Made by a program: the position numbers and the translations under genes. Below are positions 35,491 to 47,540 of a stretch of DNA of 64,000 nt, piece after piece; the stretch's first letter is position 1, and each line of letters opens with the position of its first letter. The notes under the pieces are model-generated. The model ran no database searches. It was not told the DNA's origin and saw only the letters and a list, made by a program, of their open reading frames with translations. Source of the DNA: Mytilus californianus (Eukaryota; Mollusca; Bivalvia; Mytilida; Mytilidae); the NCBI RefSeq assembly GCF_021869535.1, contig NW_026262701.1:1875501-1939500 (forward strand). Direction: 5' to 3'.

Positions 35491-35994
35491 TAAATCCATA
35501 GTTCAAATGTTTCCAAATATTCTTGTGTGATCCTCATTGTTATGACTTTCTGAATACATCTGTGTATTTTTGTCCATTTCTGAAAAAAAAAATTGTTTCA
35601 GCACTATAAGGCAATGACCCTTTTATCACTATATTTATTTATTCTGAAAACAATGTGTACGTATTATTAATTTCTTCCAGTATATCTTCACTAGTCATAA
35701 TATGGACAAAACATCTGATAATAACCTTAAATTACAAAACACAACCCTGTTAAAGCATTTAAAAAAAGTCTGGTGCCTAAAAGTGCATTTTGACTGAAAA
35801 ACTATATAAACATGAAGATTTCTTAAAAATAAAATTTAAAAAAAATACGTAATTTTATTTACCAGTGGAAATCGGGTATTTTTCATTGTCAAGAATCAGT
35901 CCGGTAGTGGAAATCGCGTATTTTTTATTGATATGCCTTAGCTGCTTTGACCAAGAAAAAATGAGGAGTTATAGTTTAACATATTTTATATAAA

Positions 35995-36440
35995 AAAAGA
36001 AGATGTGGTATGATTGCCAATGAGACCACTCTCCACAAGAGACCAAATAACACGGAAATTAACAACAATAGGTCAGCGTACGGCCTTCAACAATGAGCAA
36101 AGCGCATACCGCATAGTCAGCTATAAAAGGCCCCGAAATGACGAATGTTAACAAATCAAACGAGAAAACTAACGGCCTAATTTATGTACAAAAAATGAAC
36201 GAAAAACTAATATGTAATACATCAACAAACGATAACCACTGAATAACAGGCTCCTGACTTGGGACAGGCACATGCATACCGAATGTGACGGGGTTAAACA
36301 TGTTAGCGGGATCCCAACTAACCACCAAACCTTGGACAGTGGTGTAACAGTACAACATAAGAACGAACTATAAAAATCAGTTGAAAAAGGCTTAACTCAT
36401 AAGATTGATACAAATAGAAATACATCAAACAAAAACACAG
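35995..36440 (+). repeat. Family A dispersed repeat, long copy
   Basis: It runs from AAGAAGATGTGGTATGATTG to GGCTTAACTCATAAGATTGA and is one of the best-preserved copies. It stands directly before an RT-family relic. Confidence 0.85.
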
Positions 36441-36475
36441 AGTGGACGTTGCAGGGTACAGTTGTTTTGTATTTG

Positions 36476-36935
36476 TATGGTGTTAACATATCCCAGTTGA
36501 TACGTTATGCTCGTGCATGTTCACACTATACGGACTTCATATACAGGAGTCTGCTCTTTACGCAGAAACTGCTCCAACAAAGTTATGAGAAGGAACGATT
36601 AAAAATGACACTCCGTAAATTTTATGGACACCATCACAAATTGGTTGATCCATACGGTGTGTCTCTGTCTTAACTAACTAAGGACATTTTTACCACGTCG
36701 TAGATTGTTGTTTGCTATTTACGTCGTCTTGTCTTTTAAGTACCGAACGTGACCTATTCCCGAATTTGACTGTTTTGCTGAGTGTGATTTCGCATTACTA
36801 TAAGACGTATCAGGGTACTTTGCTATCCAAAATTAATGTATTCAGTTATGATGTTGTATTTTGTAATTCTGATCGGGTATTGTTAAATGTGTTGTCGTTT
36901 GTGGTTGTAATTCTATTTTTTTAATATTCTCTTCG
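36476..36935 (+). pseudogene. Reverse-transcriptase C-terminal fragment with 3' tail
   Basis: The frame reads YGVNISQLIRYARACSHYTD, QKLLQQSYEKERLKMTLRKF, YGHHHKLVDPYGVSLS and ends at TAA 36671-36673, the end of the bivalve RT family protein. The non-coding tail to about 36930 matches 1925-2110. Only about 65 C-terminal codons remain, a typical 5' truncation. It is closely related to the copy at 1594-1919. Confidence 0.8.
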
Positions 36936-37014
36936 TATGTAAAAGTAAAGATAATTAATCACCCAGTTCATTTATAAGAATTTAGTTTAGGGCAACTTAA
37001 GAAATACCGACATA

Positions 37015-37895
37015 GCTAGATAAAACAACTAATTATCTAATTACTAACACAATTCTATATTAATAAAATTGTAATTGTTATATTATACATCAAATACCAT
37101 AATTACTAACCTGATTTTGAACAATATCAAAATGTTTTTTGAAATTACCTGTGACGTCACTTTTGTAGCGATAGCATCGTGTGACAATGCAGGGTTTTTT
37201 TGTGTTGTTTTATGTGCTGTCCTAGGTTTTTTTACGTTTTTGTTTTTATTCTGTGGTTTGACATGAACATCACTTATATAGTCATGTTTATTAATTTATT
37301 GTTTGCAAAGGTACGAATTATTCTAAATACTTCGGTTTTCTTGTCCGTGGTATAGATAAAATTAGCCGTGTTTGGCACAACATTTTGGAATTTTTGGTCA
37401 TCGGTGCTCTTCAACTTTGTACTTTTTTGGCCCTATTTTACTATTTTGATCTGGGTTCGGGGTGGGTCTTATGTAGACGAAGCGCACGTATGGTGTATTA
37501 GATTGTAGGACTGGTAGCCATAATAAAAATTAACATGTCGAAATGTTCTATTGTAATGTTTATTTGTGTATTTCTCTGTCCGTAATGTTCTTGCATTTAT
37601 TTGTACTGTAGTCCTGTCATGTAATGTTATCATTTGAGTGTTGTATTAAACAATGCCATAAAAGCGGGAGGTTTAACTAGCCGCAAAACTAGGTTCAACC
37701 CACCATTTTTTATTAAAATGTCCTGTACCAAGTCAGGAAAATGGCAGTTGTTATCTTATAGTTCGTTTCTGTGTGTGTTGCATTGTCGTTTTGGTTTTTT
37801 GTGGCACTTCAGTGTTTCTGTTGTTTCATTGTTTTCCTCTTAGTTGATGTGTTTACCTCAGTTTTAGTTTGTAATCCGGATTATCCATGGACAAT
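37015..37895 (+). mobile_element. ~1-kb dispersed repeat (family B), nearly full-length copy
   Basis: It starts TAGCTAGATAAAACAAC and carries CCTGTGACGTCACTTTTGTA, a family C-like middle (37370-37500), AAAAGCGGGAGGTTTAACTA, TCAACCCACCATTTTTTATT and CTCAGTTTTAGTTTGTAATC. The order equals that of 15380-14400. The 69-codon frame at 37634-37843 is an artefact. 37896-38544 is plain intron. Confidence 0.8.
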
Positions 37896-38544
37896 TGCAT
37901 TGTCTATATTTACAGAAATGAAACCTATAACCGATTATAGATAATTATGAGAATGTAATCACAATCTAAAACGCATTGTTATCACAACAATTCCATTTCG
38001 TCGCACTTAAAAGAGTGCATCAAACAGCGTATAGAATACTCCACTGAAATCGTCCACTTGATACGGCAAAATGAAATAAAATGATATATTTTACATCAAA
38101 CCGAGTTTCTGTTATTGTATTTCTTAAAACTAAATATACGAATAATGTGTGCGCACAATAAATTAGAAAGTTTGCACCTTTCAAGACCGGTTTTACTATC
38201 ATGATTTAAATTTACATTCGCCATCAAAAAGAAACTTGTTGATGACAAAGATAATCAGAACTAACAGATATCTAAATACAACAGTATTCTTGTATAAGAT
38301 GAAAATAAACTACTGTTTATAGAATTTGCTTGCCATTTTATTTTATCACAAGCTCTTCACCTCAATTAAAATTCATTGAACCAAAACAATATTAAATAAA
38401 AAGTAAATAATTTCTTCACAAAACATTATAAAAACGATTCAATAAAGATTTTAAGCTTTGAATAGGTACTTGTATGACAATTAACATGTCAGGTTAGGCA
38501 ATTTCCCTGTGGATATATGGTGGAAACGATTCTGGAAGCTTGTG

Positions 38545-39195
38545 TTTTTTTACCTGAGCGTCACTGATAAGTTATATAGACGAAACACGCGTCTGGCGTA
38601 TTGAATTATACGCCTGGTACCTTTGATAAATATTAGCATGTCTAAATATTCTATTGTATTGTTTATTTGTGTATTTATCTGTCCTGAATGTTTTTGTATT
38701 TATTTGTAATGTAGTCCTGTCATGTAATGTTGTCAGTTTAGTGTTAACTTAACATTGCCATAAAAGCGCGAGGTTTGACTAGCCACAAAACCAGCTACAA
38801 CCCACAATTTTTTCTTAAAATGTCCTGTACCGAGTCAGGAAAATAGCAGTAATGTTGTAATCTTATAGTTCGTTTCTGTATGTGTATGTGCGCTATAAAA
38901 CCAGGTTCAATCCACCATTTTCTACATTTGAAAATGCCTGTACCAAGTCAGGAATATGACAGATGTTGTCCATTCGTTTGATGTGTTTTATCATTTGATT
39001 TTGTCATTTGATTAGGGACTTTCCGATTTGAATTTTCCTCGGAGTTCAGTTTTTTTATAATTTTACTTTTTTTGCATTGTCTTTTGTTTTTTTGTTGCAC
39101 TTCAGTGTTTCTGTTGTTTCTTTGATTGCCTCTTATAGATGATGTGTTTCCCTCAGTTTTAGTTTGTAACCGGGATTTGTTTTCACTCAATAGAC
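38545..39195 (+). repeat. Family B copy, 3' two-thirds with an inserted block
   Basis: It begins within the GACGAAACACGCGTCTGGCG block and ends at CAGTTTTAGTTTGTAACCGG. The block 38900-39070 (GGACTTTCCGATTTGAATTT, CTCGGAGTTCAG) is not in the other copies but recurs at 58320-58380 and in part at 56975-57000. Confidence 0.75.
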
Positions 39196-39313
39196 TACTT
39201 TCGAGTTAATCCGTTCCGTCGAGTTTTCTTTGATTCTTTTGTACCTGGGTCACGTGATATCACTGATTTAAGGGGCATGTCTATTTCCGGTTTGTAGTGT
39301 TGACATTGGAAAC

Positions 39314-39625
39314 ATGGACAAATTGTAATTTAATGACATTCCAAAGTCTTACTGTGCAGCAGAGGGCTACAATGCCGACGCCAGGAAACGCGGGCGAAAC
39401 ATATTTATTGCAGGCATACTTTTTTCTCGTATCCTTCATCTGCTAAACCAGAAAGGAAGATGGATTGACTCGATTAGGCGTCGAGATAATTTTGATACTT
39501 GCAAGTATTCCCGTCATTTATTAAAGGGAAGCCAACGGTGCTGCTCCCTTATCCAAAGCTTTTTGCATAAAACAGTTACAAGGAAATCAATAACAGCAGA
39601 GAAGTTCCTCTATCTTGAAAGTTGA
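39314..39625 (+). pseudogene. THAP-domain pseudogene
   Basis: From ATG 39314 (MDKL, then TAA at 39326) the frame continues PKSYCAAEGYNADARKRG and, after a stretch that is out of frame by comparison (HTFFSYPSSAKPER in another frame), WIDSIRRRDNFDTCKYSRHL. These are the start, proline-rich middle and Trp-Ile-x-x-Ile-Arg-Arg helix of a THAP zinc finger. The second metal-binding Cys is Tyr. Two frameshifts and a stop make it dead. THAP proteins include P-type transposases and host regulators. Confidence 0.55.
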
Positions 39626-39889
39626 AACGGGAAAACACCCATTGTCATGATTGTGACAGTTTATCCAACACAGACACTGGCAGCAGTGATAATGTGATTA
39701 AAAAGAGGATGGAAATAAACAGGCAACATAAACATCATACCTGGTAACTATTTTTTTTTTGGGACAAGTTTTATTTTTCTCCGAACAGAAACATTGTTCT
39801 TGTCATTTGGGGGCCTATGGCTTTAACTTTTTATGCAATATTGGTTCATTAATGAAAGCCCTTCGATAACCTATATGCTAACTTCTAAG

Positions 39890-40275
39890 TATTTCAATTG
39901 GTATCATTGGCTATCATACCATATCTTCTTATTGTTTTATAACATGGACAACTAGCCTTATTCATTATACATGTAGAACATGTTTAAAAGTTTAACCCTG
40001 CCAGAGATGTACAATGTAAATGCCTTTCCCATATCAGGAGCCTCTTATTCAGTACTTGTTGTTTGTTACTGTACATGCTGTAGGTCACATTTGCTTTCAA
40101 ATTGTTGTTTTAAACAAATTAAGGCTTTAAATTTCCTTATTTGATATGTTTTACATTTATCATGATTAGGCCAGGACCCTTTATACATGAAGCTTGCTTT
40201 GTGATATGGGTTTAGTTATTGTTGAAAGCAGTAAGTCTTATTGGGAATCGTACCACATCTGCTTATTTTATATAG
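39890..40275 (-). repeat. Broken inverse family A copy
   Basis: CATTGGCTATCATACCATATCTTCTT at 39905-39930, CAGGAGCCTCTTATTCAGT at 40037 and GGACCCTTTATA ... TTATTGGGAATCGTACCACATC at 40187-40258 are pieces of family A in scrambled order. Confidence 0.5.
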
Positions 40276-40734
40276 ATTTTTTGTAATACAAATAACTTAT
40301 TTGCAATATCCCGTATTTTTTTAAATTTAAATATCTATATATACCTGCCATCATCATGTTATTTAACGTCAAGTTTAACGACATTTTAACTATAGCTTCA
40401 ATTCTACAATATAATCAATTTATGGCTAATTAATTGCATATTTATTTGAAAATTTTCCTGTTCGAGTATTACTTTACAACTGAATAGTATTCCTTCTTGG
40501 AAAAAACTGAAGATAGGTATTACATGTGTATATAGTTAAAATGTAGATAGATAGATCCTTTTAAATGTATATCTGACTGATAAAATTCACCAGTTTATTT
40601 AAATGTCTATTGCTTTTTCATTTTAAGTTGATGAAGAAGGCAACTATCACACTTCTTTTACCATATTCCAATGAAGTAACTGTAGGAAATGCTAAGACGC
40701 CAACTACCAGTGAAACAATCTTCAGTAAGTAGCT

Positions 40735-41015
40735 TTAATAGTTATCAAAAGTAATAGAATTATAATTTAGTACGCCAGACGCGCGTTTCGTCTACACAAG
40801 ACTCATCAGTGACGCTCATATCAAAATAGTTTAAAAGCCAAACAAGAAAGTTGAAGAGCATTGAGGATCCAAAATTCCAAAAAATTGTGTCAAATACGGC
40901 TAAGGTAATCTATGCCTGGGATAATAAAATCCTTAGTATTTCGAAAAATTCAAAGTTTTGTAAACAGGAAATTTATAAAAATGACCACAAAATTGATATT
41001 CATGTCAAATGGTGT
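40735..41015 (-). repeat. Family C repeat, inverse copy
   Basis: AGTACGCCAGACGCGCGTTTCGTCTACACAAG, GACTCATCAGTGACGCTCA and CTATGCCTGGGATAATAAAA give the complement of the 29735-30425 copies. Confidence 0.8.
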
Positions 41016-41239
41016 AAATAGTTATCTACTTATAGTTAAAACTAGCTGTACTCAAAATTAAAATTGTTTCTCTTCATGAAGCTTCAAATTCTTGACTTAT
41101 TAATTTTTTGTTACAATTTAGAAATAGAAAATAATTGCAAATGTCATTACTTGCTAGGAAAAAAGAATAAATATAGAAATTTCATTAAAATTCATAGTCA
41201 TGATAAATGATATTTAATTTTAAGCATCATTATGCATGT

Positions 41240-41577
41240 TTTATGATTTCAGGAATATAAGAAGAATAGAAACAGCATCTGATGTCTACATTTACAGCTG
41301 AACAAAATAGACTATTGATTTGTGGTTTAACTAAAAAGATGTAAAACTCAATTACCATGATTTTTGTTTCTTTAAGAGATGCTTATACATCATGAATATA
41401 TCTGGATTAGAACAGATGAAGTTTGATCCTAGGAATAAAGTAAAAAAAGAAGAAAACCCTACTCAAGATAGATGTTTGACAGCTGAATTTGTGAACAAAA
41501 TGACCTCCACACTCCGCAGACATGAATGTGTCATCTTACCTTGGCATTTTTTAGCCCCTGATTGGATTTACCAATAA
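41240..41577 (+). CDS. Unidentified terminal-exon-like frame
   Basis: After a pyrimidine-rich acceptor (TTGTTTCTTTAAG, near 41376), the frame from 41392 reads MNISGLEQMKF, then LTAEFVNKMTSTLRRHECVI and LPWHFLAPDWIYQ before TAA. It lies 1.8 kb downstream of the THAP pseudogene on the same strand, so it may be the C-terminal piece of the same dead element. I do not recognise the family. Confidence 0.25.
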
Positions 41578-42690
41578 ATTATTAAATGTACAATTTTATA
41601 TCATTTGTGTATGCATAATTTCACAGAATCCATTAGGACAAAAAATAATAATACATGTGTTTCCCCTAACGTGCTTAGAAAGAAAGAGCAAAGACCAGTA
41701 ATTTCATAGTTGGAATAAAGTTTTAATCCTGCATACTGTTACCATAGAAAAACTGCATGCATCATGTTTGAAAAAACAGCTAAGTGTCCTCACAAAGCAG
41801 GGTTCATAATTATATTACATCAATATGATCTCATCCTGGATATGTGATTTTAATTTGATCATAATTATAATCCATTTCTTAAATTGCAAGTTGAAAACTA
41901 GGTGTACTTTAGTATTGTGACAATTCTTTTATGTGCATTCTAAAATTTTAAACAGCATGTTCAGTACTTTAATATCTTATAAATTTACTAAGCAGCAATT
42001 TCAGTTCTTGTTATTAAAAGTATTCTTTGGTGTTATGAAAAATATTAACAGCACACCAAATGTAGCTGTTTCTAATTTCAGTAATAAAGTATTTCTATAT
42101 TTAAAATATATATATCATTGATGATTGGTTGTGGAATCATTAAAATAATACACATGTGTTTATTTTCACAAGATACAAATGGTTAAGTGTCTAAAAGACC
42201 CAAAGCATATTTATTGAGATGATTTTACCTTAGCTAGTTGATCTGAATAAAATGATATTAGGGGTAGAAGTCAATTAATAAGATATAAAAGCTATTATTT
42301 CCAAAATGACATCTAGTGGACAACAAACAGTCTTAAGAACATGCATAAATAATGGTTTACTTTTATAAATTGTTACTTGGATGGAGAGTTGTCTCATTGG
42401 CACTCATACCACATCTTCCTATATCTATTTACTGATATCAGAACAATGTACCAAGGCCTAAGCTTAATTGAGGAATCTTTAAAAAGGGGCACAACTAGGA
42501 GACCTTGTGACTAATAATCCAATAATGATCAATACGATGGCTAAAATAATGGATGAATGTACATGATGTATATGTACATAACAGTAAACACATAATTTTC
42601 TATTTATTCTCAACCTAAATCAAAATGTTACCACATTCTGCTACATGATAAAAATTCCCACATATTAGTTGGTCAGCACCATGTCTGGCA
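41578..42690. other. AT-rich intron with a family G scrap
   Basis: 42350-42430 is a family G copy (TTACTTGGATGGAGAGTTGTCTC). Otherwise nothing is recognised; the frame at 41933-42121 has no motif. Confidence 0.4.
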
Positions 42691-44010
42691 TTAGAAAAAA
42701 AAGTTATCATTCAATTTGTTGAAATAATGAAACTAGTGACAGAAACACAGAAATGACTGTTTTAACAATCAAGTGCACAAAGTAGGGTACATAACAATTA
42801 TTTGGATACAGGAAAGTATATTGTGTAAGATTCAATAGAAAACAAACAAACGAACTATTAAATGATAAGATAAACGCATTTAAAAAAAATTCCAACATAA
42901 TAATGACTTTTCCAAACAGTGTTCATTATGTTTATTGTTGAAATATTTTTTAATCGTCCATATACGAATAGATCATACTGTTGTTTTTCTTCTCTGTTGA
43001 GGCTTTTGATAGACAGATTTCATTTTGGATGTACTACCTTTGGGGTCCGACGTCCGTAAACTTTTCACTCTTTGAACTTCTATTTGAGAACCACTTAGAA
43101 GGATTTATATATTAATCTGTTATTTTTCTCCATTGTTGAAGCATATGATAAAAAGATCATAGCATGTCATTTTTCATATCGCATGCATTATCAGCCCTCG
43201 GACAATATCAACCCTCGAGCAATGCGGCTCTTGGGCTGATATTGACTTTAGGGCTGATAATACATGCGATATGAAAAATGACATGTAATAATCTGATATT
43301 ATCATTTAATAACAGAAAATAACATATAATGTTTACAGTATGATAAGTGCATTAAATTTACGTGAATTTCATATTTTTTTTAGAAATGGTGTTTAGCGGG
43401 CTGGTATGAAAAATTTATCACATGCTTCGATTATTATACATGCCTTTTCGTAACGTTTTCACGTGGCATTCCGGCGATACTCGGCAAATTCCAGAAAATA
43501 CACCTCAATGATACGTTTTTAGTGAAAAAAAATTACAATTAAAGTAGGGTACAAAACTATTATTACGATACAGGATAATAAATTATGTAAAATGCATTTT
43601 TTTTAAAAATAAATTCAATTTAAAAAGTGTCCAGCATAATATACAATGTACAAATGTTTATTTTTCCAAACAGTGTTCATCATGTTTTGTTGATTTTATT
43701 TTTCGTTACTATAAAAAAATATCATTCTGTTGTTTTTTCCCCTCTGTTAAGGGATATGTTAGAAAAATTGCATATCGGATGTACTACATTTGGCGTCCGA
43801 CGCCCGTACACTTTTCACTTTTGAACTTCTACGTGAGAAACACTATAACGGATCTATGTATAAACTGTCATTTTCTCCATTTTTTGAAGCATATGATAAA
43901 AAGATCATAGCATGTCATTTTTCATATCAGATGTACTGTCAGCCCTCGGTCAATATCATAATACATCTGATATGAAAAATGCCATGTAATAATCTGATAA
44001 TATAGCTTAT
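42690..44010 (+). repeat. Tandem duplication, each unit ending in a hairpin
   Basis: 42777-43290 and 43543-43995 share GTAGGGTAC..AACTATT, TTTCCAAACAGTGTTCAT, GGATGTACTAC.TTTGG.GTCCGACG and GAAGCATATGATAAAAAGATCATAGC. Each ends in an inverted repeat: ATGTCATTTTTCATATCGCATG / CATGCGATATGAAAAATGACAT at 43165-43283, and the ATCAGATGTA version at 43912-43985. The spacing between units is about 750 bp. Frames here are artefacts. Confidence 0.75.
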
Positions 44011-44040
44011 CAACTTAATTTTCCTCATATATTCTTTCAG

Positions 44041-44331
44041 GAATTATTGCACCTTGTAGAGTGGCGAGGCTTTCATGGTACATATAAGCCGACTGGACAT
44101 TTAGACGTTGAAAGTTTACAAAACTATGAATGTCAAATAAAATCGTCAGATCGTCTGTCATATGCCGCTAAACAATTCGATGATACCGTACAGCAGCAAT
44201 TGGGATGTAAGGAAAATAGATTGGCGATACGTATTGACTTAGACGTATACAGATATTGTTTCCTGACAGATGAGAAGCTTTTAGTCATTGGCGTTGGAGA
44301 CTTCAAAAGGTTTCCAATGTCAGATAACTGA
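44041..44331 (+). CDS. Unidentified terminal exon
   Basis: It follows an excellent acceptor (ATATATTCTTTCAG) and is open for 96 codons to TGA. It reads ELLHLVEWRGFHGTYKPTGH, then YECQIKSSDRLSYAAKQFDD, CKENRLAIRIDLDVYRYCFL and VIGVGDFKRFPMSDN. Composition and codon use look coding. It is on the strand opposite to the STING-TIR gene, inside intron B-C, immediately after the duplicated hairpin block, so it may belong to a mobile element. I do not recognise the family and no upstream exon was found. Confidence 0.4.
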   Translation, partial: ELLHLVEWRGFHGTYKPTGHLDVESLQNYECQIKSSDRLSYAAKQFDDTVQQQLGCKENRLAIRIDLDVYRYCFLTDEKLLVIGVGDFKRFPMSDN

Positions 44332-45159
44332 TATTATAGGATCAACGACAAGGGGAGAGGACTTAAATTGAGTTTTCAATTGACTTTGATTCCAAAATTG
44401 CAACTTAAAAAAGTACACTTCAAATCAAATCATACTACAAGAGAAGATCGTACAGTTTGAGACAGTTCGCATGCTTTCCGCAACTGAAATGGCAATTTAG
44501 ATAAACTTAAATTAAAAGTAAACGCCGCTTTCGACAAAAGTAAAGTTTTATTTGGCCTCCAAAATGTCGAACAATTTTTCTAATTACTTCAAAGATAAAT
44601 TTGAAAACCATATTGCCAAATTTTCTTCAACAGAACATTTACCGAGTCTTCATAAAGATTTTCGTCAAAGAGGAAAAGTGAAAAGTTGAGCTTACAGTTG
44701 AACTGAACAATCCTTTCATCTCGGAACTCTATAAAGCTTATAAAAAATAAACTTTTCATATGTAGATATATATAATACGCAAATTTACATTTTTCAGCTG
44801 AAAAGGACTAATACATGTAGGCTTGCAAAAAGACTGAACAACATATGTTGTCGCGTTTCTCAGAAATACAGAACCACTCTGCCATCTGGTAATAAACGAG
44901 TAAATCTTAACATGGGTAGCTCCAAAATTGCTATATATGAAACTGAAAATGTTTTAGAACTCTCATTTAAAATTTAAAAAAACGAGTTATGTTGAGCTGT
45001 TTGCTAAGTGCAAAAACTTACACAACGAACCATGTCAAGAACAGAGAAAATGTTTATTTTAATGCAAGACGAAGTTAATGTACAATGTTAAAGAAACAAC
45101 GGAAACACAGTTGATTAACATGAAAAATCACAACGGTACGTTAGATTAACATATTTAAA
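44332..45159 (+). other. Decayed sequence downstream of the terminal exon
   Basis: Short coding-like stretches (for example around 44560-44760, GAACATTTACCGAGTCTTCA ... AACTCTATAAAGCTTATAAA) are broken by many stops. It is probably the remainder of an element spanning 44041-45325. Confidence 0.3.
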
Positions 45160-45325
45160 GTCTTCTAAATACTATATTGCTTCAGTAGACAGATCACCGG
45201 AACGTGAGTTGGATTCTTTATCAACAGACGAAATAAAACAAAAACTATCGAGCCTTGGTGTCACAACTAGGTAGAGGAAAAGAGAAAAACTGTTATCCCT
45301 ACTACAGTATACGTATGGACTTTGA
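45160..45325 (+). pseudogene. SAP-like DNA-binding motif fragment
   Basis: The frame reads ERELDSLSTDEIKQKLSSLG, VTTR, a TAG at 45272-45274, RKREKLLSLLQYTYGL and TGA at 45323. The pattern L(S/T)xxExKxxLxxxGxxTRxxxxxKLLxLL is that of a SAP helix-extension-helix motif, which binds DNA and occurs in many nuclear proteins and some mobile-element proteins. The stop sits inside the motif. Confidence 0.4.
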
Positions 45326-46440
45326 TTGTTGGACACAGGATGCGGCATAAATGATAGCAAAGTTTAGAAGCCGATTTAAGAAACGTTTACTCTAGATTTG
45401 AATAAATTCTTTTAATTTTGCACATTACAAATCAATATGTATTTCATTTAGCAAAATAAGTTTGAATGAAGGAAGTTCCTTAATTGTCGAAAAGGAACAT
45501 TTATATTCGGCTAATTCTTCTTGAAATGATCAGGTTCTGTTATTTGTTGGGCTTAATTAATTTCATCTTTTTAAATTATAGTGTGCATTTATGACAAACT
45601 TTTATTTAGTTGAAATTCAAGTTGTTGTGTGTATATATATGTATGATGGTGTGTGTTTGGCAATTTAAAAGACATTTTTGGATTTGAATATTTGTAAATT
45701 CAGAAAGTGGTGAGGTTGGCTTCTTAAACGTTAACTACATATCTTTTAGCATCTTTATTTTTGTTAATTTTTTATTAGTTTGCATATTCGTCTGATATTC
45801 ATTTCAAAAATTGTCTGAATCATAAGATTAACAATTTAATTTTAATAGATCGTTGTGATAGAAATTATTGTTTTAATTCATGTATGTTTTATTTTGAAAA
45901 GTAAACATTTCTTGTGTATAATTTGGAGTTTAGTATGGCGTCCATTATCACTGAACTAGTATACATATTTGTTTAGGGGCCAGCTGAAGGATGCCTCCGG
46001 GTGCGGGAGTTTCTCGCTGCATTGAAGACCCATTGGTGGCCTTCGGCTGTTGTCTGATATATGGTCGGGTTGTTGTCTCTTTGACACATTCCTCATTTCC
46101 ATTCTCAATTTTATTATATATTGTCCTCCATGATACTCTATTATTAATGTACATACTTATTTCCTATAAGCATATATATATATATAAATGTCGTGTTAAC
46201 AAAAATCTGTTTCGTCCTTTGTTCTGTTTCATGTTTAAATGCTCTATTGAGATATTAATTATTATGTAAATATCCACGGGATGACCTACCCTCCATCCAC
46301 GAACTTCACAAGATAAAAGAGGGTTCTGTAATTTTTAATTGAATAAATTCGCTAACATAATTTATGAAATACTTTTTTTCTTTCATAAATATATATTTAT
46401 ATTTATTTATTTATATATTTCTGGTTTGACTTAGAAGTTA
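45326..46440 (+). repeat. AT-rich intron with a GC-rich dispersed repeat at 45960-46130
   Basis: GGGGCCAGCTGAAGGATGCC, CTCCGGGTGCGGGAGTTTCT, GGTCGGGTTGTTGTCTCTTT and GACACATTCCTCATTTCCAT form a sharply GC-richer block that I recognise as a common mussel repeat. The complement of its end lies at 46590-46640 (CGGGACAACAACCCGACC). The 92- and 68-codon frames are artefacts of it. Confidence 0.65.
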
Positions 46441-46449
46441 AAACAATAA

Positions 46450-47540
46450 TTTACAAAATAAGACGATGGGGTATTATATTGGCAATGAGACAACTTGTCA
46501 CCACAGACCAAAGGACCAAAGAACATTGTTGAAAGCAACTGTAAGTTATTGTATGGCCTTCATCAAGTAACTTAAACCATATCGTATAGTAGAATGGAAA
46601 CGAGAAATATGTTATAAAACGGGACAACAACCCGACCAAAGAGCAGAAAACAGCCTTAAGCAACCTTTTGGTCTTTAACGCAGCGCAAGAATATTCTACA
46701 CATGCAGGATGGCTCCTACACAATAATGTTTACAAAAGTTCATCGAAAAGAACGCCACACTAAACTCCGTAACATGAATGAACCAAAGTTTAACAAAAAA
46801 AATAAAATAATAAAAAATAACGCGAACACAAAACTAACAAAGGTTAGAGGTTACTGACAAGGGACAGGCACAAAAATGCGACGGGTTTAACATGTTTTAA
46901 CAGATCTCATGTTAAATGTCGAAACAATTAAAACGGGGAAATACCCAACGAACTGGTACAATTGTATATTCTAAAACAATTACAACAAGAAAATAAATAT
47001 TTTAGACAGCAAGAAACGACAACCACATAATAACAAGTAATTTGTTCCTTACTTTATAAAACAGAACTAAAAACCGTGGCATGCGGCGGGGTTAAAAATG
47101 TTTGTGAGTGCTCAAATATATATGTGGTACAAAAGCACAACACACGAACAAACTGTTGAAATTAGTAGGAAAAGGCTTCCTTGTCAGATGACCATGAAAC
47201 TAATTCTACAGGAGACAAAAGATTTAAAGTACCCATATGAAGATAAATTATCTACCAGTACACATCCAACATACATATCAAAATAAAGAGATGTGGTATG
47301 AGTGCCAATAAGACAACTATCCACCAAAGTTCAAATGAAGTGGACGTACTCAATTATAGACAACCGCACGGCCGTCAACAATGAGAAAAACACATACCTT
47401 ATAGTCGGCTATAAAAGGACCAACATAAAAAATATGAAACTATTCAATTAAGTAAACTGACGGTCTAATTATAACAAAACAATTTACGAAAAACAAATAT
47501 GACAGACATTAAGCAACGACAGTTCATTTACCTCGAGGAA
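46450..47540 (+). repeat. Two diverged family A copies
   Basis: 46460-46910 (GGCAATGAGACAACTTGTCACCACAGACC ... GACAAGGGACAGGCAC) and 47283-47530 (AAAGAGATGTGGTATGAGTGCC ... GGCTATAAAAGGACC) are plus-orientation copies. Fragment 46590-46640 belongs to the repeat at 45960. Confidence 0.7.

Noticed and set aside
45948..46269. GC-rich frames at 45991-46269 and 45948-46154
   Set aside because: They coincide with a dispersed repeat whose GC-rich block explains the open frames.
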